DNA from: Vibrio sp. MEBiC08052
GTDB lineage: Bacteria > Pseudomonadota > Gammaproteobacteria > Enterobacterales > Vibrionaceae
Reading direction: 5' to 3'
Length of the DNA stretch: 64,000 bases
NCBI RefSeq assembly: GCF_001506075.1
Contig: NZ_KQ947475.1
Span: 2,858,631-2,922,630 of the forward strand
Shown: one piece after another, positions 63,189-64,000 of the stretch
How positions within the stretch are numbered: the stretch's first letter is position 1
Layout of the letters: every line of letters starts with the position of its first letter
Position numbers and translations under genes: made by a program
Notes under the pieces: generated by a model
The model's input: the letters and a program-made list of their open reading frames with translations, nothing else
Database searches by the model: none
Told to the model about the DNA's origin: nothing

Positions 63189-64000
63189 TTAGTATGTGGA
63201 TAAGAAGTTCACATAGGCACCTTTTGCATGTGCATTGGTATAGCTTACTGCGGCATCAAGTTCAAATAATCCAAGTAGAGAAAGTCCTATCCCCGCAGTG
63301 TATATCCCATCGGAATTACTATAAGCCAGATTCTTTTTATAACCGGCTCGCAATTTTAGCTGACGCAGAATATCAATCTCTCCACCAACACGAAGCATCT
63401 GGGTATTATCATTGAAGTTGGTATAGCGCTCTTCCTCATTCAAATCATAATCGACGCTAATCGAGGCATAATCACCTATAAGCCCGACACCGACTGTATA
63501 CAGTGGTCTGAGTTGGTAACTATATTGCAAATCAGCCTTGCCAGAAATACTGGAAGCAACTCGTTGAGTTGTGATATCACGAGAAACCAGATTGGTAGCC
63601 GCGAATCCGACTCTTACTGGCCCATAGAACCACAGAAAACCGGCATCTAGGTTAAATACCGTTTCTCCGGTACTGTTTGCATCAATATCGCTGAGATCGT
63701 AATTCTTCAAACTGGCTTCATATACATAGGTATACACTCGTTGAAGTTTGGGAGACACACCGACTGAGATATGTTGCCCTAGAAATGTTTGATATTTTGC
63801 CAGAGAAAGTCCGACTTCTGTGACCGCAACAGAAACCGCATCGATCGTACTATTCTGTGCATTATCAAGCGTTGAGGAACCGGTTGTCGCGATTGATGGC
63901 GTCACATAAGTCTCGGCATAGGCTTTACCAAACAAATTCATCGAAAGATATTGATTGGGAATCCCTATTGCAATCGCACCACCAATATCAGCTTTGAGTT
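63189..64000 (-). CDS. TraF-like outer-membrane-type beta protein, 5' end outside the window
   Basis: The frame reads 270 codons from the window edge to the stop at 63189. No start is needed inside because the frame continues open to 64000. The sequence is rich in alternating beta strands (LRAGYKKNLAYSNSDGIYTAGIGLSL; FNLDAGFLWFYGPVRVGFAATNLVSR) and resembles the chromosomal TraF-like family of Vibrio (PF13729-type), which was named after a plasmid protein but is not part of a transfer system. No conjugation genes accompany it. Function is unknown. Confidence 0.8.
   Translation of the reverse strand, partial: LKADIGGAIAIGIPNQYLSMNLFGKAYAETYVTPSIATTGSSTLDNAQNSTIDAVSVAVTEVGLSLAKYQTFLGQHISVGVSPKLQRVYTYVYEASLKNYDLSDIDANSTGETVFNLDAGFLWFYGPVRVGFAATNLVSRDITTQRVASSISGKADLQYSYQLRPLYTVGVGLIGDYASISVDYDLNEEERYTNFNDNTQMLRVGGEIDILRQLKLRAGYKKNLAYSNSDGIYTAGIGLSLLGLFELDAAVSYTNAHAKGAYVNFLSTY

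Noticed and set aside
63189..64000. Conjugation system suggested by the name TraF
   Set aside because: No other transfer genes are present; the chromosomal TraF-like family carries the name only by distant similarity.

Overview
The window reads as a gammaproteobacterial chromosome segment, most likely a Vibrio or close relative. The evidence is protein-level similarity recalled from the Vibrionaceae across nearly every gene (PykF-, Epd-, SgrR- and FocA-like proteins, the TraF-like surface protein, ddl next to a SUI1 factor), a moderate base composition and standard gammaproteobacterial ribosome binding sites. The species cannot be fixed from the sequence. A secreted pectin methyl/acetyl esterase hints at contact with plant or algal material (inference).

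Layout. 1-2480 is an accessory block abutting the 3' end of glmS: a truncated DNA cytosine methyltransferase, a nucleotidyltransferase-HEPN protein, a short Hcp-like T6SS protein with a foreign tail, a two-helix membrane protein that may be its immunity partner, and a 20-bp tandem repeat about where Tn7-type elements insert. 2480-17750 is a central-carbon hub: glmS and a DeoR regulator, divergent pykF with a structured leader, a SIMPL protein, mscS, then on the minus strand tal-tkt-epd-pgk-fbaA, headed by a divergent SorC-type sugar-sensing regulator whose shared promoter region carries phased repeats. 17950-21810 holds sseA, moeA-moeB and divergent folE (sulfur transfer, molybdenum cofactor, folate). 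21950-27090 is catabolic: an 872-aa two-enzyme pectin esterase and an eutBC pair without any microcompartment genes. 27490-31640 carries elbB, a LysR and a GntR regulator, a YjjG-like nucleotidase and an unknown membrane protein.

31925-38028 is a compact operon joining a Nudix hydrolase to the YejABEF peptide importer. 38197-45833 holds an unusual N-terminally extended GAPDH, an unknown protein, cytochrome b561 plus YceI, a FocA channel with a divergent LysR regulator, and an OLD-family ATPase/TOPRIM protein. 46024-56658 holds a 5'-nucleotidase-family protein, a 31-residue membrane peptide, an unknown membrane protein with an OmpA-like tail, YjdM/PhnA, a hotdog thioesterase, an SgrR-like regulator, a LysR regulator behind a degenerate 16-bp repeat array, and a Pat-type protein acetyltransferase. 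56874-64000 holds a SPOR lipoprotein, ddl overlapping a convergent tyrosine recombinase with a non-canonical active site, a duplicated-domain small protein with a SUI1 factor, an iron-dependent alcohol dehydrogenase, a GNAT acetyltransferase, a 0.7-kb gene-free stretch with a 22-bp palindrome, and the 3' part of a TraF-like protein running off the window.

No rRNA, tRNA, CRISPR array, intact insertion sequence or integron attC array was seen. Most of the window is ordinary core genome; the most promising places for something new are the glmS-proximal block, the Nudix-Yej operon, the phased repeats at tal/SorC and the degenerate recombinase.
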